This document shows, in pieces, positions 35,283-45,032 of a stretch of DNA of 64,000 nt. Source of the DNA: CAJINA01 sp964647585. GTDB lineage: Bacteria > Desulfobacterota > Desulfobacteria > Desulfobacterales > CAJINA01. The first letter of the stretch is position 1; every line of letters begins with the position of its first letter. The stretch covers positions 1 to 64,000 of the forward strand of contig CAZYGG010000004.1 in the NCBI GenBank assembly GCA_964647585.1, written 5' to 3'. The translations under genes and the position numbers were made by a program. A model generated the notes under the pieces. The model was not told the origin of the DNA and ran no database searches. It saw only the letters and a list, made by a program, of their open reading frames with translations.

Positions 35283-36218
35283 ATGCCTTACCACCACATA
35301 TCCGCCATGCCGGAAGAGGTGGCCCGGTTTCTCGACTGCCGCCCGGGGCAGTGCGTGGTGGATTGCACCCTGGGCGGTGCGGGCCATGCGGCCGACATCT
35401 GCAGTAAAATTAGACCAGGCGGCACCTTTATCGGCATTGACCAGGACACGGATGCCATTCGCAACGCCGAGAAAGTGCTGCCGACGCAGGGCATCAGGCG
35501 GCATCTGGTCCACTCGAATTTCTCCAGGCTGCCGATTATCCTGCAAGACCTGGAAATCGCAGGGGTTGACGGCATCCTGATGGACCTCGGCATATCGCTC
35601 CATCACATTGAAGGCAGCGGGCGCGGTTTCAGTTTTCGTAAGAATGAACCCCTGGATATGCGGATGGACCCGGACTCAGAACTCACGGCCCGCGAGATTA
35701 TAAACACACAACCGGAGAAAGCGCTTAAAAAGTTGTTTTTCACACTGGGCGAAGAGCGGCTGGCCGGCCCCATCGCCAGAAAAATTGTGGCCGAACGTGC
35801 CCGGGGCCCGATAGAAAAAGCAGACCACCTGGCGAACATCATAAAGTCGGCGGTTCCGACCGCCCTGTCTTCGCAGCGGATTCATCCGGCAACCCGTGTT
35901 TTTATGGCACTGCGCATCGCGGTCAACCGTGAGTTGGAGCACCTGGAAACTTTTATGGCCGGGGTTCCCGAGCTGCTGAACCCCGGCGGCAAAATCTGTG
36001 TCTTGTCATTTCATTCACTGGAAGACCGGATTGTGAAAACACAACTGAAAACACACGCGTTCCCTTGCACATGTCCACCAAAGCTGCCGGTTTGTTCTTG
36101 CGGGAAAGAGCCTCTGCTGCGGCTGCTCACCCGCAGGGTTGTCAGGCCGTCCGCGGAAGAGGTGAATCAGAACCCTATGGCCCGCAGTACCCGGCTCCGA
36201 GCCGCCGAGAGACTGTGA
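35283..36218 (+). CDS. rsmH: 16S rRNA (cytosine-1402-N4)-methyltransferase RsmH
   Basis: SAM-dependent methyltransferase that modifies C1402 of 16S rRNA. Characteristic segments are the SAM loop VVDCTLGGAGHAADICSKI, DGILMDLGISLHHI, the RGFSFRKNEPLDMRMD block, and the C-terminal GGKICVLSFHSLEDRIVK, followed by a cysteine-rich stretch CTCPPKLPVCSCG. The 311-residue length is normal. It lies 4 nt after mraZ and directly before ftsL, as in most bacteria. Confidence 0.95.
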   Translation: MPYHHISAMPEEVARFLDCRPGQCVVDCTLGGAGHAADICSKIRPGGTFIGIDQDTDAIRNAEKVLPTQGIRRHLVHSNFSRLPIILQDLEIAGVDGILMDLGISLHHIEGSGRGFSFRKNEPLDMRMDPDSELTAREIINTQPEKALKKLFFTLGEERLAGPIARKIVAERARGPIEKADHLANIIKSAVPTALSSQRIHPATRVFMALRIAVNRELEHLETFMAGVPELLNPGGKICVLSFHSLEDRIVKTQLKTHAFPCTCPPKLPVCSCGKEPLLRLLTRRVVRPSAEEVNQNPMARSTRLRAAERL

Positions 36219-36233
36219 CCGGTTGGACTGCAT

Positions 36234-36536
36234 ATGAACCGCAAGTTTACTAAAACAAAAGTCCCGACCAGAAGCCCCCTGGTCATCGGCTTCTGGGTTG
36301 TCATGATGGCGGCCCTGATCGGGGAGCTGTTCTTTTCCACATGGTGCCGGGTGCAATACACCCGCACAGGGTATGACATTACCGCGATAACCGCTCAGAA
36401 CCGGGAGCTGTTTACCGCGCAGCGTAATTTGAGAATTGAACTGGAGCGGCTTAAGTCCCCCAAGCGAATTGAAGCCAAGGCCCTCTCCCTCGGCCTGATG
36501 ATACCGACCCCTGAACAGACGCTGAGGTTCCGATGA
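36234..36536 (+). CDS. ftsL: Cell division protein FtsL
   Basis: A 100-residue bitopic membrane protein of the division site, which forms the FtsQLB complex. There is a short basic head, one membrane segment (VIGFWVVMMAALIGELFFS, about residues 17-35) and a periplasmic coiled coil (NRELFTAQRNLRIELERLK). It is recognised by position, size and topology, since FtsL is poorly conserved. Its stop overlaps ftsI by 4 nt (ATGA). No ftsB is seen in this window. Confidence 0.8.
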   Translation: MNRKFTKTKVPTRSPLVIGFWVVMMAALIGELFFSTWCRVQYTRTGYDITAITAQNRELFTAQRNLRIELERLKSPKRIEAKALSLGLMIPTPEQTLRFR

Positions 36537-38269
36537 AAGCCGTTAGCTATAAAAGAATCCGCCTACGGACAGCGCTGGTCGGGGCTGTGTTCGGGCTGCT
36601 GCTCGCCGGGATCGGCGCCAAGGCGATTCATGTACAGATCGTACACGGCACCTGGCTTTCCGATAAAGCCCTGCGGCAATACCAGAAATCTTTCAAGGCC
36701 ATCGGGCAACGCGGCACCATCTTCGATGCGCAGGGCCGGGAACTTGCGGTCAGTATCAATCTGACCTCGATCGCCGCCTATCCGGCCCGGATAAAAGATA
36801 GGGCGGCTACGGCCGCCGCGCTGGCGGGGATTCTGAAAACAGACCGCCGTCAACTGACAACCCGGCTGACCCAGGGAAACAAACCTTTCGTCTGGCTCCA
36901 ACGGCACGTCAATCCCCGGAAAGCTGAAAAAATCAGGAAGCTGGCCGTTGCGGGACTTGATTTTATCCCCGAACATAGCCGCGCCTACCCCCACCGGTCG
37001 GTGGCCGCCCAGGTCATCGGCTTCGCCGGGATAGACGGCCGCGGCCTTGAAGGAGTTGAGTACCTCTATAACAACCGTCTAAAGGGCGACCTGGGCAAAT
37101 ACAAAATCTTCAAAGATGCCCTGGGGCGCAGATTTGACGATCCATCCGGGAAAAACCGGAGTATCCGGGGGCACAATCTCTATCTGACAATCGACCGAAC
37201 CATCCAATACAATGTCGAAAAAATTCTCCTGCAGACGGTCAACCGGTATAAGGCCCGCTCCGCAATGGGAATCGTTATGGTGCCCCAGACCGGGGCCATT
37301 CTCGCCATGGCCAATGTACCGCTTTTCAATCCCAACAGCCACAATCAGTCGCCCAGCTGGCACTGGCGCAACCGGACGGTGGCCGATCGCTTTGAGCCCG
37401 GTTCAACCATGAAGATATTCAGCATCGCGGCCGCCCTTGAGGCCGGTGCTTTCAGGGCGGACACCCGCCTCTACTGTGAAAACGGCGAATATGCAATCGG
37501 GCGCAACATTGTCCACGACACAAAACCTCACGAATGGCTGACCGTTACCGACATCGTACGCCTTTCGAGCAACATCGGGGCCGTCAAGGTCGGCGAAAAA
37601 ATCGGGCCGGAGCGGCTTTACACAACCCTTAAAGAATTCGGTTTCGGGACGCGCACCGGCATCAACTGCCCCGGCGAAACCACCGGCCGGCTCGCTTCCT
37701 ATAAACGGTGGTCGAAAATCGATGCCGGCGCCATCTCGTTTGGTCAGGGCCTGTCCGTATCCGCCCTGCAGCTGGCCGCGGCGACCGGCGCCATTGCCAA
37801 CGGCGGTGTCCTCATGCGGCCGTACATCGTTGCCCGGGTCACCGATACCCGGGACCGCGAGATCGAAGCTTACGGACCAAAGCCTGTCCACCGGGTAATC
37901 TCGGCCGGCACCGCGGCCATTGTCGCGCGCATGATGCAATCAGTTGTTGCAAGCGGCACCGGAACACTGGCCGCGCTGAATGAATACCAGGTGAGCGGCA
38001 AGACCGGCACCGCCCAGAAAACGGATGAAAGCGGCGGCTATGCCAATGATAAGTTTATCGCGTCGTTTACCGGTTTCGTACCTGCCGAAAAGCCTGAACT
38101 GGTAATCCTGGTAGTGGTTGATGAGCCGCAAGAGAACCACTATGGCGGTACGGTCGCCGGACCGGCCTTCAGAAAGATAGCGGAAACCACGCTTGATTAT
38201 TTGAACATCGCCCCGACCAAGGGGCACCTGAATCTGATCGTCTCCCGGGAAAGCGAGGCCACGGGTTGA
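36533..38269 (+). CDS. ftsI: Penicillin-binding protein 3, septal transpeptidase FtsI
   Basis: A class B penicillin-binding protein that crosslinks septal peptidoglycan. Residues about 12-34 are the membrane anchor (LVGAVFGLLLAGIGAKAIHV). The active-site motifs are in order: Ser291-x-x-Lys294 (EPGSTMKIF), SSN (RLSSNIGAVK) and KTG (VSGKTGTAQK). The N-terminal dimerisation part contains GQRGTIFDAQGRELA and YPHRSVAAQVIGFAG. There are no PASTA repeats, and 578 residues is typical of FtsI. The start overlaps ftsL, and its end overlaps the murE-murF start at TTGA. Confidence 0.93.
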   Translation: MKAVSYKRIRLRTALVGAVFGLLLAGIGAKAIHVQIVHGTWLSDKALRQYQKSFKAIGQRGTIFDAQGRELAVSINLTSIAAYPARIKDRAATAAALAGILKTDRRQLTTRLTQGNKPFVWLQRHVNPRKAEKIRKLAVAGLDFIPEHSRAYPHRSVAAQVIGFAGIDGRGLEGVEYLYNNRLKGDLGKYKIFKDALGRRFDDPSGKNRSIRGHNLYLTIDRTIQYNVEKILLQTVNRYKARSAMGIVMVPQTGAILAMANVPLFNPNSHNQSPSWHWRNRTVADRFEPGSTMKIFSIAAALEAGAFRADTRLYCENGEYAIGRNIVHDTKPHEWLTVTDIVRLSSNIGAVKVGEKIGPERLYTTLKEFGFGTRTGINCPGETTGRLASYKRWSKIDAGAISFGQGLSVSALQLAAATGAIANGGVLMRPYIVARVTDTRDREIEAYGPKPVHRVISAGTAAIVARMMQSVVASGTGTLAALNEYQVSGKTGTAQKTDESGGYANDKFIASFTGFVPAEKPELVILVVVDEPQENHYGGTVAGPAFRKIAETTLDYLNIAPTKGHLNLIVSRESEATG

Positions 38270-41196
38270 AACTGTCAAAACTGATAACCGCGATTGAAAC
38301 AGCGCCGGATGGTTTCATCCCCGGCAATGATCCGGATATCGTTTCGATCCACTACCATGCGGGGGATGTCAGGCCGGGCGGCATTTTTGTGGCCATCCCC
38401 GGCCTGACGGCGGACGGCCATGATTTCATCGCGCAGGCTGTGGAAAAAAAGGCCGCGGCCATCGTGGCCGCCAGGCCGGTGGCCGCCCCGGTCCCGGTTG
38501 TCGTCACCGGGGATACGCGGGTGGCCCTGGCCCAACTGGCTGCCAGATTTTATGGTGATCCGGCCGCAGACCTGGTGCTGATCGGACTGACCGGCACCAA
38601 CGGAAAAACAACAACGGCCTATATCATCGAAAGCATCCTGACCCGGGCGGGATTGGCAACCGGTGTCATCGGGACTATTGAATACCGCTACGCGGGCCGC
38701 CATTTTGACAATCCCATGACCACCCCGGAATCCAGCGACCTGCAGCGCATACTCAGCGAAATGAAATCCGCCGGTATCACCCATGTGGTCATGGAGGTCT
38801 CCTCGCACGCCCTGGACCTCAAACGGGTACATGGCTGCCGGTTTACCGCCGCGGTCTTCACCAACCTGACCCGGGACCATCTCGATTACCACCCGGACAT
38901 GGCGCACTACTGGGCCTGTAAACAGCGCCTTTTCACCGAACACCTGGAAACCGGCCGGGGAGCCGCCATTATCAACAGCAACGATAAAAAAGCCGATGAC
39001 CTCATCGCGGCGCTGCAATCTGAAGAATCCACCCCGGTTATCCTGACGGCCGGTGACGCACTCGATTCAAAAATCCGGCCTTCCGCCTGTACGGCCTCGG
39101 GTACCGGGATGTCCGTTACGCTGGCTACCCCCTCCGGCCCGTTGGACATCCGGTCCCCGCTGGTCGGCCGCCACAACCTCGAAAACGTGATGAGCGCCGT
39201 GGGCGTGGGCCTGCACCTGGAACTTGCCCCGGACGCTATCCGGCAAGGCGTTGCCGCCCTCTCCGCCGTCCCCGGACGCCTCGAGCCGGTTGCCAACAAT
39301 CGAGACCTGTATGTTTTCGTGGATTACGCCCATACGCCGGACGCCCTGGAAAATGTACTCCTGGCCCTGGCACCGCTGCGTAAAACACGCATGATCTGCG
39401 TTTTCGGCTGCGGCGGCGACCGCGATCGAGCCAAACGGCCCCTGATGGGCGCCATTGCCGGACGCCTGGCGGATGTTTCCGTGGTCACCTCGGATAACCC
39501 GCGCACGGAGGATCCGGAAGCGATTATTGCCGAAATTCTAGCCGGCAGTCTAGGCGCAAACAGCTCCCGGTTAGAGACGGCTGATCTGCACGCCGGGGTC
39601 GTCCAGACCGGGTACCTGGTTGAACCGGACCGGCGCCGGGCCATCAACCTGGCCATCGGCCTGGCACAGCCCGGGGACATTGTCCTGATCGCGGGCAAAG
39701 GGCACGAAACCTACCAGATCCGGGGTACGGAAAAATTTGATTTTGATGACCGCGCCGAAGCAAGCGCCGCGCTGCGGGATGCCAACCCTGACAGCCCGGC
39801 GGCGGACGGCTGGTCCGTCCCTGATCTTCTGGCGGCGACCGGGGGAACGCTGGTGAGCGGCAGCCGGGACCTGACCTTCACGGATATCGCCATCGACTCA
39901 CGCACCATTGCTGAAAACGCTGTTTTCTGCGCCATCCGCGGGGAAAATCACGACGGACACCGGTTTACAGCCCAGGTCCTTGAAAACGGCGTCAAGGGTA
40001 TCCTCTGCGCGGATGACCGCCTGGACGCGCTGGCGGATCTACGCAGTCGCTACCCGCAGGCAGCCTGGATCAGTGTACCCGACACCACGGCGGCGCTGGG
40101 CCGGCTGGGACGCTATCATCGCAGGCGCACCGGTGTGCCGGTGGTCGCCATTACCGGCTCTAACGGTAAGACCTCCACCCGCAACATGATTGCCGCCGTG
40201 CTTTCCCAGCAGTTTTCGATCCTGACGACCGCCGGTAATTATAACAATGATATCGGCCTGCCCCTAACCCTTTTACGCCTGAAACCGGATCACGCCTGGG
40301 CCGTTATCGAACTGGGCATGAACCACCCCGGGGAGATCGGTTACCTGGCCGGGCTCTGCGAACCTCAGGTGGGGGTCATCACCAATATCGGCCCGGCCCA
40401 CCTTGAATTTCTCGGTTCCCTGGACGGCGTCAAACGCGCCAAGGGTGAATTGCTCGAAGCGCTCCCCGCAAATGGGCTGGCCATTTTAAATGGAGATGAC
40501 CCTAAATGCCGGGAACTGGGGAAAACATGCCCCTGCCCGGTTGACTACTTCGGTTTCACTGAAGAGGCCGGCATCCGGGCCAGCGATATCACCCCCCAGG
40601 CGGCCGGGCTGTCGTTCAATCTCGATCTGCCGGAATCCCGGCAGGCGGTCCGGATGAATGTCGCCGGCCGTTTCATGGTGGCCAATGCGGTGGCCGCCGC
40701 GAGTGTGGGCCGGCACCTGGGCCTTTCCGGCGAACAGATCAAAGCCGGACTGGAATCGTTTTCACCGGTAAATGGCCGCCTGAATGTAAAACTGACACCG
40801 TCCGGCATGAACATTATAGACGATACCTATAATGCCAATCCCGGCAGCATGGCCGTCGCCATCGATACCCTGATCCAGCGGGCCGGCCAACATCCACGGT
40901 TTCTGGTGCTGGGGAATATGGCCGAACTGGGCACCCACGCAGCGCAGCTGCATTATGAACTGGGCCAGAAGGCGGCGTCCGCGACGGCAGCGCGCCTTTA
41001 CCTGGCCGGTGAAAATGCCGATTCGGTGGCCGCCGGGGCGGATGCCGGCGGGATGCCAGCCGATGCCATTTTTATCGGTGACCACCAGGCCATCATCGCG
41101 GACCTGAAACAAAACCTTAAACCGGGCGACTGGGTCCTGATCAAAGGCTCCCGCTCGATGCACATGGAAACCGTTACCGCCGGCCTGATTGATTGA
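38266..41196 (+). CDS. murE-murF: Fused MurE-MurF: UDP-MurNAc-dipeptide:meso-DAP ligase and tripeptide:D-Ala-D-Ala ligase
   Basis: One 976-residue frame holds two consecutive cytoplasmic steps of peptidoglycan precursor synthesis. MurE spans residues 1 to about 500, with P-loop GLTGTNGKTTT at 107-117 and the DNPR motif at 410-413 that specifies meso-diaminopimelate. MurF begins at about 515 (SVPDLLAATGGTLVSG), with P-loop AITGSNGKTST near 628-638 and DDTYNANPGSM. The two are joined by a short linker (DANPDSPAADG) with no stop or start between them. Translation begins at TTG 38266, overlapping the ftsI stop by 4 nt. Such fusions occur in some bacteria; most have separate genes. Confidence 0.93.
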   Translation: MKLSKLITAIETAPDGFIPGNDPDIVSIHYHAGDVRPGGIFVAIPGLTADGHDFIAQAVEKKAAAIVAARPVAAPVPVVVTGDTRVALAQLAARFYGDPAADLVLIGLTGTNGKTTTAYIIESILTRAGLATGVIGTIEYRYAGRHFDNPMTTPESSDLQRILSEMKSAGITHVVMEVSSHALDLKRVHGCRFTAAVFTNLTRDHLDYHPDMAHYWACKQRLFTEHLETGRGAAIINSNDKKADDLIAALQSEESTPVILTAGDALDSKIRPSACTASGTGMSVTLATPSGPLDIRSPLVGRHNLENVMSAVGVGLHLELAPDAIRQGVAALSAVPGRLEPVANNRDLYVFVDYAHTPDALENVLLALAPLRKTRMICVFGCGGDRDRAKRPLMGAIAGRLADVSVVTSDNPRTEDPEAIIAEILAGSLGANSSRLETADLHAGVVQTGYLVEPDRRRAINLAIGLAQPGDIVLIAGKGHETYQIRGTEKFDFDDRAEASAALRDANPDSPAADGWSVPDLLAATGGTLVSGSRDLTFTDIAIDSRTIAENAVFCAIRGENHDGHRFTAQVLENGVKGILCADDRLDALADLRSRYPQAAWISVPDTTAALGRLGRYHRRRTGVPVVAITGSNGKTSTRNMIAAVLSQQFSILTTAGNYNNDIGLPLTLLRLKPDHAWAVIELGMNHPGEIGYLAGLCEPQVGVITNIGPAHLEFLGSLDGVKRAKGELLEALPANGLAILNGDDPKCRELGKTCPCPVDYFGFTEEAGIRASDITPQAAGLSFNLDLPESRQAVRMNVAGRFMVANAVAAASVGRHLGLSGEQIKAGLESFSPVNGRLNVKLTPSGMNIIDDTYNANPGSMAVAIDTLIQRAGQHPRFLVLGNMAELGTHAAQLHYELGQKAASATAARLYLAGENADSVAAGADAGGMPADAIFIGDHQAIIADLKQNLKPGDWVLIKGSRSMHMETVTAGLID

Positions 41197-41242
41197 AACC
41201 AGTACCCGCAAACGGCTCGCGGAGAGAGCCTGAGAAAAACAT

Positions 41243-42322
41243 ATGATCTATCATTTTCTATACCCGCTGCATGAGATCATTTCGGCCTTTAATGTGTTCC
41301 GGTACATTACGTTCCGGACCATTTATGCCAGCCTCACGGCCTTTTTGATCTGCTTTCTGCTGGGCCCCTGGGTAATCCGCCGGCTCAAGCAAATGCAGGT
41401 GGGGCAATATGTCCGGGACGACGGCCCCGAATCGCACCTTGACAAAGCCGGGACCCCCACCATGGGCGGCACGCTGATCGTTTTTGCGGTCACCGTGTCC
41501 ACGGTCCTGTGGACGGACATTACCAATTTTTATGTATGGATCGCCCTGCTGGTCATGGTGGGCTACGCGCTCATCGGTTTCGTGGATGATTATCTGATGC
41601 AGGTCAAAAAGCAAAGCAAGGGCCTGGGTGCCAAAAGCAAAATCCTGCTGCAGACGGTTCTCGCACTCGTTGCGGGCACCCTGCTGTGGGCCCACCCCGA
41701 CTTCTCGACCCAGGTAACCATACCCTTTTTTAAGAACGTATCGCCGGATCTCGGGTGGGGCTATGTCCTGTTTGCCGCCCTGGTCATTGTGGGGGCATCC
41801 AATGCCGTCAATCTTACCGATGGCCTGGACGGTCTGGCCATCGGCCCCCTGGTGGTTGCTTCGGCGGCTTACATGGTTTTCGCCTACGTCACCAGCCACG
41901 TGAAAATTGCCGAATATCTGCAGCTCCACTATGTGTCCGGCGGCGGTGAGATTACGGTTTTCTGCGGCGCCCTGGCCGGTGCGGGGCTCGGGTTTCTCTG
42001 GTTCAACGCGTACCCGGCCCAGGTATTCATGGGGGATGTGGGTTCCCTTTCCCTGGGCGGCGCCCTGGGGACCGTGGCGGTGATTACCAAGCAGGAAATC
42101 CTGCTGGTCCTGGTGGGCGGACTGTTTGTGGTGGAGACCCTGTCGGTCATTTTCCAGGTGGGATTTTTTAAAATCAGCGGGGGCAAGCGTATTTTCAGGA
42201 TGGCCCCCCTGCATCACCATTTTGAACTGAAGGGCTGGCCGGAACCCAAAGTGATCGTCAGGTTCTGGATCGTCGCCATTGCCCTGGCGCTTTTATCGAT
42301 GAGCACCCTTAAACTCAGGTAG
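41243..42322 (+). CDS. mraY: Phospho-N-acetylmuramoyl-pentapeptide transferase MraY
   Basis: Integral membrane enzyme that moves phospho-MurNAc-pentapeptide onto undecaprenyl phosphate, giving lipid I. About ten hydrophobic segments are seen. The Asp-rich active-site loop is GFVDDYLMQVKKQSKG, followed by NLTDGLDGLAIGP and the His-containing MAPLHHHFELKGWPE near the end. The 359-residue length and end SMSTLKLR are normal. The ATG at 41243 opens 46 nt after murE-murF. Confidence 0.95.
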   Translation: MIYHFLYPLHEIISAFNVFRYITFRTIYASLTAFLICFLLGPWVIRRLKQMQVGQYVRDDGPESHLDKAGTPTMGGTLIVFAVTVSTVLWTDITNFYVWIALLVMVGYALIGFVDDYLMQVKKQSKGLGAKSKILLQTVLALVAGTLLWAHPDFSTQVTIPFFKNVSPDLGWGYVLFAALVIVGASNAVNLTDGLDGLAIGPLVVASAAYMVFAYVTSHVKIAEYLQLHYVSGGGEITVFCGALAGAGLGFLWFNAYPAQVFMGDVGSLSLGGALGTVAVITKQEILLVLVGGLFVVETLSVIFQVGFFKISGGKRIFRMAPLHHHFELKGWPEPKVIVRFWIVAIALALLSMSTLKLR

Positions 42323-42329
42323 ATGCTGC

Positions 42330-43688
42330 GTGGAACTTGCTAAAAAAAATATCCTGGTGGTGGGACTTGGAAAGTCCGGATTGGCAGTGGCCCGGTTTGC
42401 CGCACATAAAGGCGCCACCGTGACCGCGACGGACCTTAGCGATGCTGCCGCCCTGGCGGCGCAGATTCCCGAACTGGAAAAAACGGGCACACGCCTGGTC
42501 CTCGGCGAGCACCCGCCTGACATTTTTAAACAGGCCGACCTCATCGTGGTAAGTCCCGGCGTACCGCACACCATCCCCCCGCTGGCGCTGTCCCGGAAAG
42601 CAGGCATCCCGGTCATGGGTGAACTGGAATTCGCTTTTCGCTTTATCCATGAGCCCGTGGTGGCGGTCACCGGCACCAACGGCAAGACCACCACGACCGC
42701 CCTGCTGGGAGAAATGCTGGCCCGTTCCGGAAAACAGGTTTTCGTCGGCGGCAACATTGGCAATCCCCTGATTGAGTATGTTGAAAAAAACGCCGCGGCC
42801 GATGTGGTGGTCCTGGAAGTCAGCAGTTTTCAACTGGACACGGCCAGTACTTTCCGGGCCCATGTGGCCGTGCTTCTCAATATCAGCGCGGATCATCTTG
42901 ACCGCTATGACAACTTTGCCGCCTACGCGCTTTCTAAAGGAAGAATCTTCGAAAACCAGGCTCCGGAAGATACGGCGGTTATAAACCGGATGGATCCGGA
43001 AGTAAAAAAGCTGACCGCAACCTGCCGCGCGGCCGTAAAACCCTTTTTCCACACCGGCCGCAATGGCACGGCGACCGATGCGGGCGCGGAGATATTTACA
43101 GACCGCATCCTGATCCGCACGGGGGCCGAACCACTGGTCCTGGACCTGCAGCGGGCACCGCTCACCGGGGCGCATAACCGCGAAAACATCGCGGCTGCGG
43201 CCCTGGCCGCCCTGGCGGCCGGCGGGACCGCCGCCGGGATCCAGGCAGCCATTGATGCCTTCCGGGGGCTGGCCCACCGCCTGGAAGCGGTAGCCACCGT
43301 AAACGGCGTCCTCTACGTGGACGACTCCAAGGGCACCAACGTGGACGCGGTGGCCCGGGCGCTGGAAGCCTTCGACCGGCCCACGATCCTGATCATGGGC
43401 GGCCGCGACAAGGGCGGCGATTACACCGTTCTCCAGCCGCACCTGGAGAAAACCGTAAAAAAGCTGGTGGTCATGGGCGAAGCGGCCGCCACCATTGAAA
43501 CCCAGCTGGGGGCCCTGACCCCGGTCCAGAGTGCCGGTGATATGGCCCAGGCCGTCCAACTGGCCGCCGCGGCATCCGGTCCGGGTGACGTCGTCCTGCT
43601 ATCCCCGGCCTGTTCAAGTTTCGACATGTATGACAGCTACTCCCAACGGGGAGAAGATTTTCGCCAACAGGTAAGCGAGTTGACATGA
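42330..43688 (+). CDS. murD: UDP-N-acetylmuramoyl-L-alanine:D-glutamate ligase MurD
   Basis: Adds D-glutamate to UDP-MurNAc-L-Ala. The N-terminus has the Rossmann-like ILVVGLGKSGLAVARFAAHK; the ATP loop is VTGTNGKTTTTALLG, and LNISADHLDRYDNF and LYVDDSKGTNVDA follow, with ILIMGGRDKGGDY near the end. Length 452 is typical. The start is GTG at 42330, 7 nt after mraY, with an AGGT-type site in the mraY stop region. A repeat-containing AT-rich gap separates it from ftsW. Confidence 0.94.
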   Translation: MELAKKNILVVGLGKSGLAVARFAAHKGATVTATDLSDAAALAAQIPELEKTGTRLVLGEHPPDIFKQADLIVVSPGVPHTIPPLALSRKAGIPVMGELEFAFRFIHEPVVAVTGTNGKTTTTALLGEMLARSGKQVFVGGNIGNPLIEYVEKNAAADVVVLEVSSFQLDTASTFRAHVAVLLNISADHLDRYDNFAAYALSKGRIFENQAPEDTAVINRMDPEVKKLTATCRAAVKPFFHTGRNGTATDAGAEIFTDRILIRTGAEPLVLDLQRAPLTGAHNRENIAAAALAALAAGGTAAGIQAAIDAFRGLAHRLEAVATVNGVLYVDDSKGTNVDAVARALEAFDRPTILIMGGRDKGGDYTVLQPHLEKTVKKLVVMGEAAATIETQLGALTPVQSAGDMAQAVQLAAAASGPGDVVLLSPACSSFDMYDSYSQRGEDFRQQVSELT

Positions 43689-43910
43689 CGTACCCCGGTT
43701 CATTTGACCGGGCATTGGATGGCCTGGGCAGAAACATCTACCCGGCACCAAAGAGTGGAAAGTGACTAAAGTTTAAGAATCGCTTCACTCTGCTGGTTTT
43801 ATAAAATCAGTAGAATGCCATAACTTTAGTTCACTTCAAATTTTAGATCACTTTAGTCACTAAACGATTGTTTTTCAGGTATAACTTCAAGACCAGCGTG
43901 AAGGCTGAAT
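43689..43910. repeat. AT-rich palindromic interruption between murD and ftsW
   Basis: This 222-bp gap is the largest in the murein part of the cluster. It holds a perfect 12-bp inverted repeat AGTGACTAAAGT (43761-43772) with its complement at 43850-43861, a related ACTTTAGTTCACT at 43823-43835, and an inner imperfect hairpin near 43791-43814. No gene was seen. Confidence 0.65.
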
Positions 43911-45032
43911 ATGAGCGGCACCGATAAACCCAATATGCCTCCTCCGGAGCCCATGGCCTATGATGTGGGGCTGTTGTTTCCGGTACTCTTCCTGGTGGGT
44001 ATCGGTATTGTGATGGTCTACAGTGCCAGCTCAGCCCTGGCCTTGAAAAAATTTGGATCGGACTTCTATTTCCTGAAGAAGCAGGCCGTGTTTTCCCTGC
44101 TGGGCATTGTTGTACTGGTCCTGTGCCGGCATTTCCCGTACCGGCTGTTGAAACCCCTGGCCTATCCGATCCTGTTCACCGCTTTCGCCTTGCTTTGCAT
44201 CGTCCACATTCCCGGTTTGGGAGTCAACGTCGGCGGGGCCACACGCTGGATCAGGCTTTTTGGTTTTTCTTTTCAACCATCTGAATTCGCCCGCCTGGCG
44301 CTGGTCATCTACATCGCGTATTCCATGAGCCGTAAAATCGAGGATATCAACGATTTCTACATCGGCTTTTTGCCCCATCTCATGGTGCTGGGCATCTTCA
44401 CCGCGCTGATTATCATCCAGCCGGATTTCGGGGCCATCGTCATTCTGGGCGCGATTACCTGGATCATGCTTTTTGTCGGGGGAGTACGGGTGGTGCACCT
44501 GGGCTCGGTCCTGCTCTTCCTGTTTCCGTTTGTCTATCTGTTCATGGTGAGCGCCGCCTACCGGACACGCCGGCTGTTGAGTTTCATGGACCCCTGGCAG
44601 TACTCAACCAACGAGGGTTACCAGACGGTGCACTCATTGATGGCTTTTGGCTCCGGCGGCATCTGGGGCACCGGGATCGGCAAGGGGGTTCAAAAGCTTT
44701 TTTATCTCCCCGAGCCACATACGGATTTCATTTTTTCCGTTATTGGAGAAGAGTTGGGCCTGGTCGGGGTCATGGTCATCCTGCTGCTGTACGCCATCAT
44801 TTTATTCCGGGGCGTCAGCATCGCCCGCAATGCCCGGGACGAATTCGGGGCCTATATGGCCGTGGGTATTACCACGGCCGTCGGCCTGCAGGTCTGTATC
44901 AATATGGGGGTGGCCCTGGGGCTGCTACCCACCAAGGGGCTTACTCTCCCTTTTTTAAGCTACGGCGGCAGCTCCCTGATTATCAGCATGGCTTCAATCG
45001 GAATTTTGATGAACATAGGAAAATCAAACTGA
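43911..45032 (+). CDS. ftsW: Lipid II polymerase/division protein FtsW
   Basis: SEDS-family membrane protein that polymerises glycan strands at the septum with FtsI. Hydrophobic helices run through most of its 373 residues. Family landmarks are MVYSASSALALKKFG, FQPSEFARLALVIY and the C-terminal GLTLPFLSYGGSSLI. Start ATG 43911. Its stop overlaps the murG start by one base, so the two are coupled. Confidence 0.93.
   Translation: MSGTDKPNMPPPEPMAYDVGLLFPVLFLVGIGIVMVYSASSALALKKFGSDFYFLKKQAVFSLLGIVVLVLCRHFPYRLLKPLAYPILFTAFALLCIVHIPGLGVNVGGATRWIRLFGFSFQPSEFARLALVIYIAYSMSRKIEDINDFYIGFLPHLMVLGIFTALIIIQPDFGAIVILGAITWIMLFVGGVRVVHLGSVLLFLFPFVYLFMVSAAYRTRRLLSFMDPWQYSTNEGYQTVHSLMAFGSGGIWGTGIGKGVQKLFYLPEPHTDFIFSVIGEELGLVGVMVILLLYAIILFRGVSIARNARDEFGAYMAVGITTAVGLQVCINMGVALGLLPTKGLTLPFLSYGGSSLIISMASIGILMNIGKSN

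Noticed and set aside
36234..36536. ftsB instead of ftsL
   Set aside because: Position between rsmH and ftsI is that of ftsL; ftsB is usually near the enolase gene.
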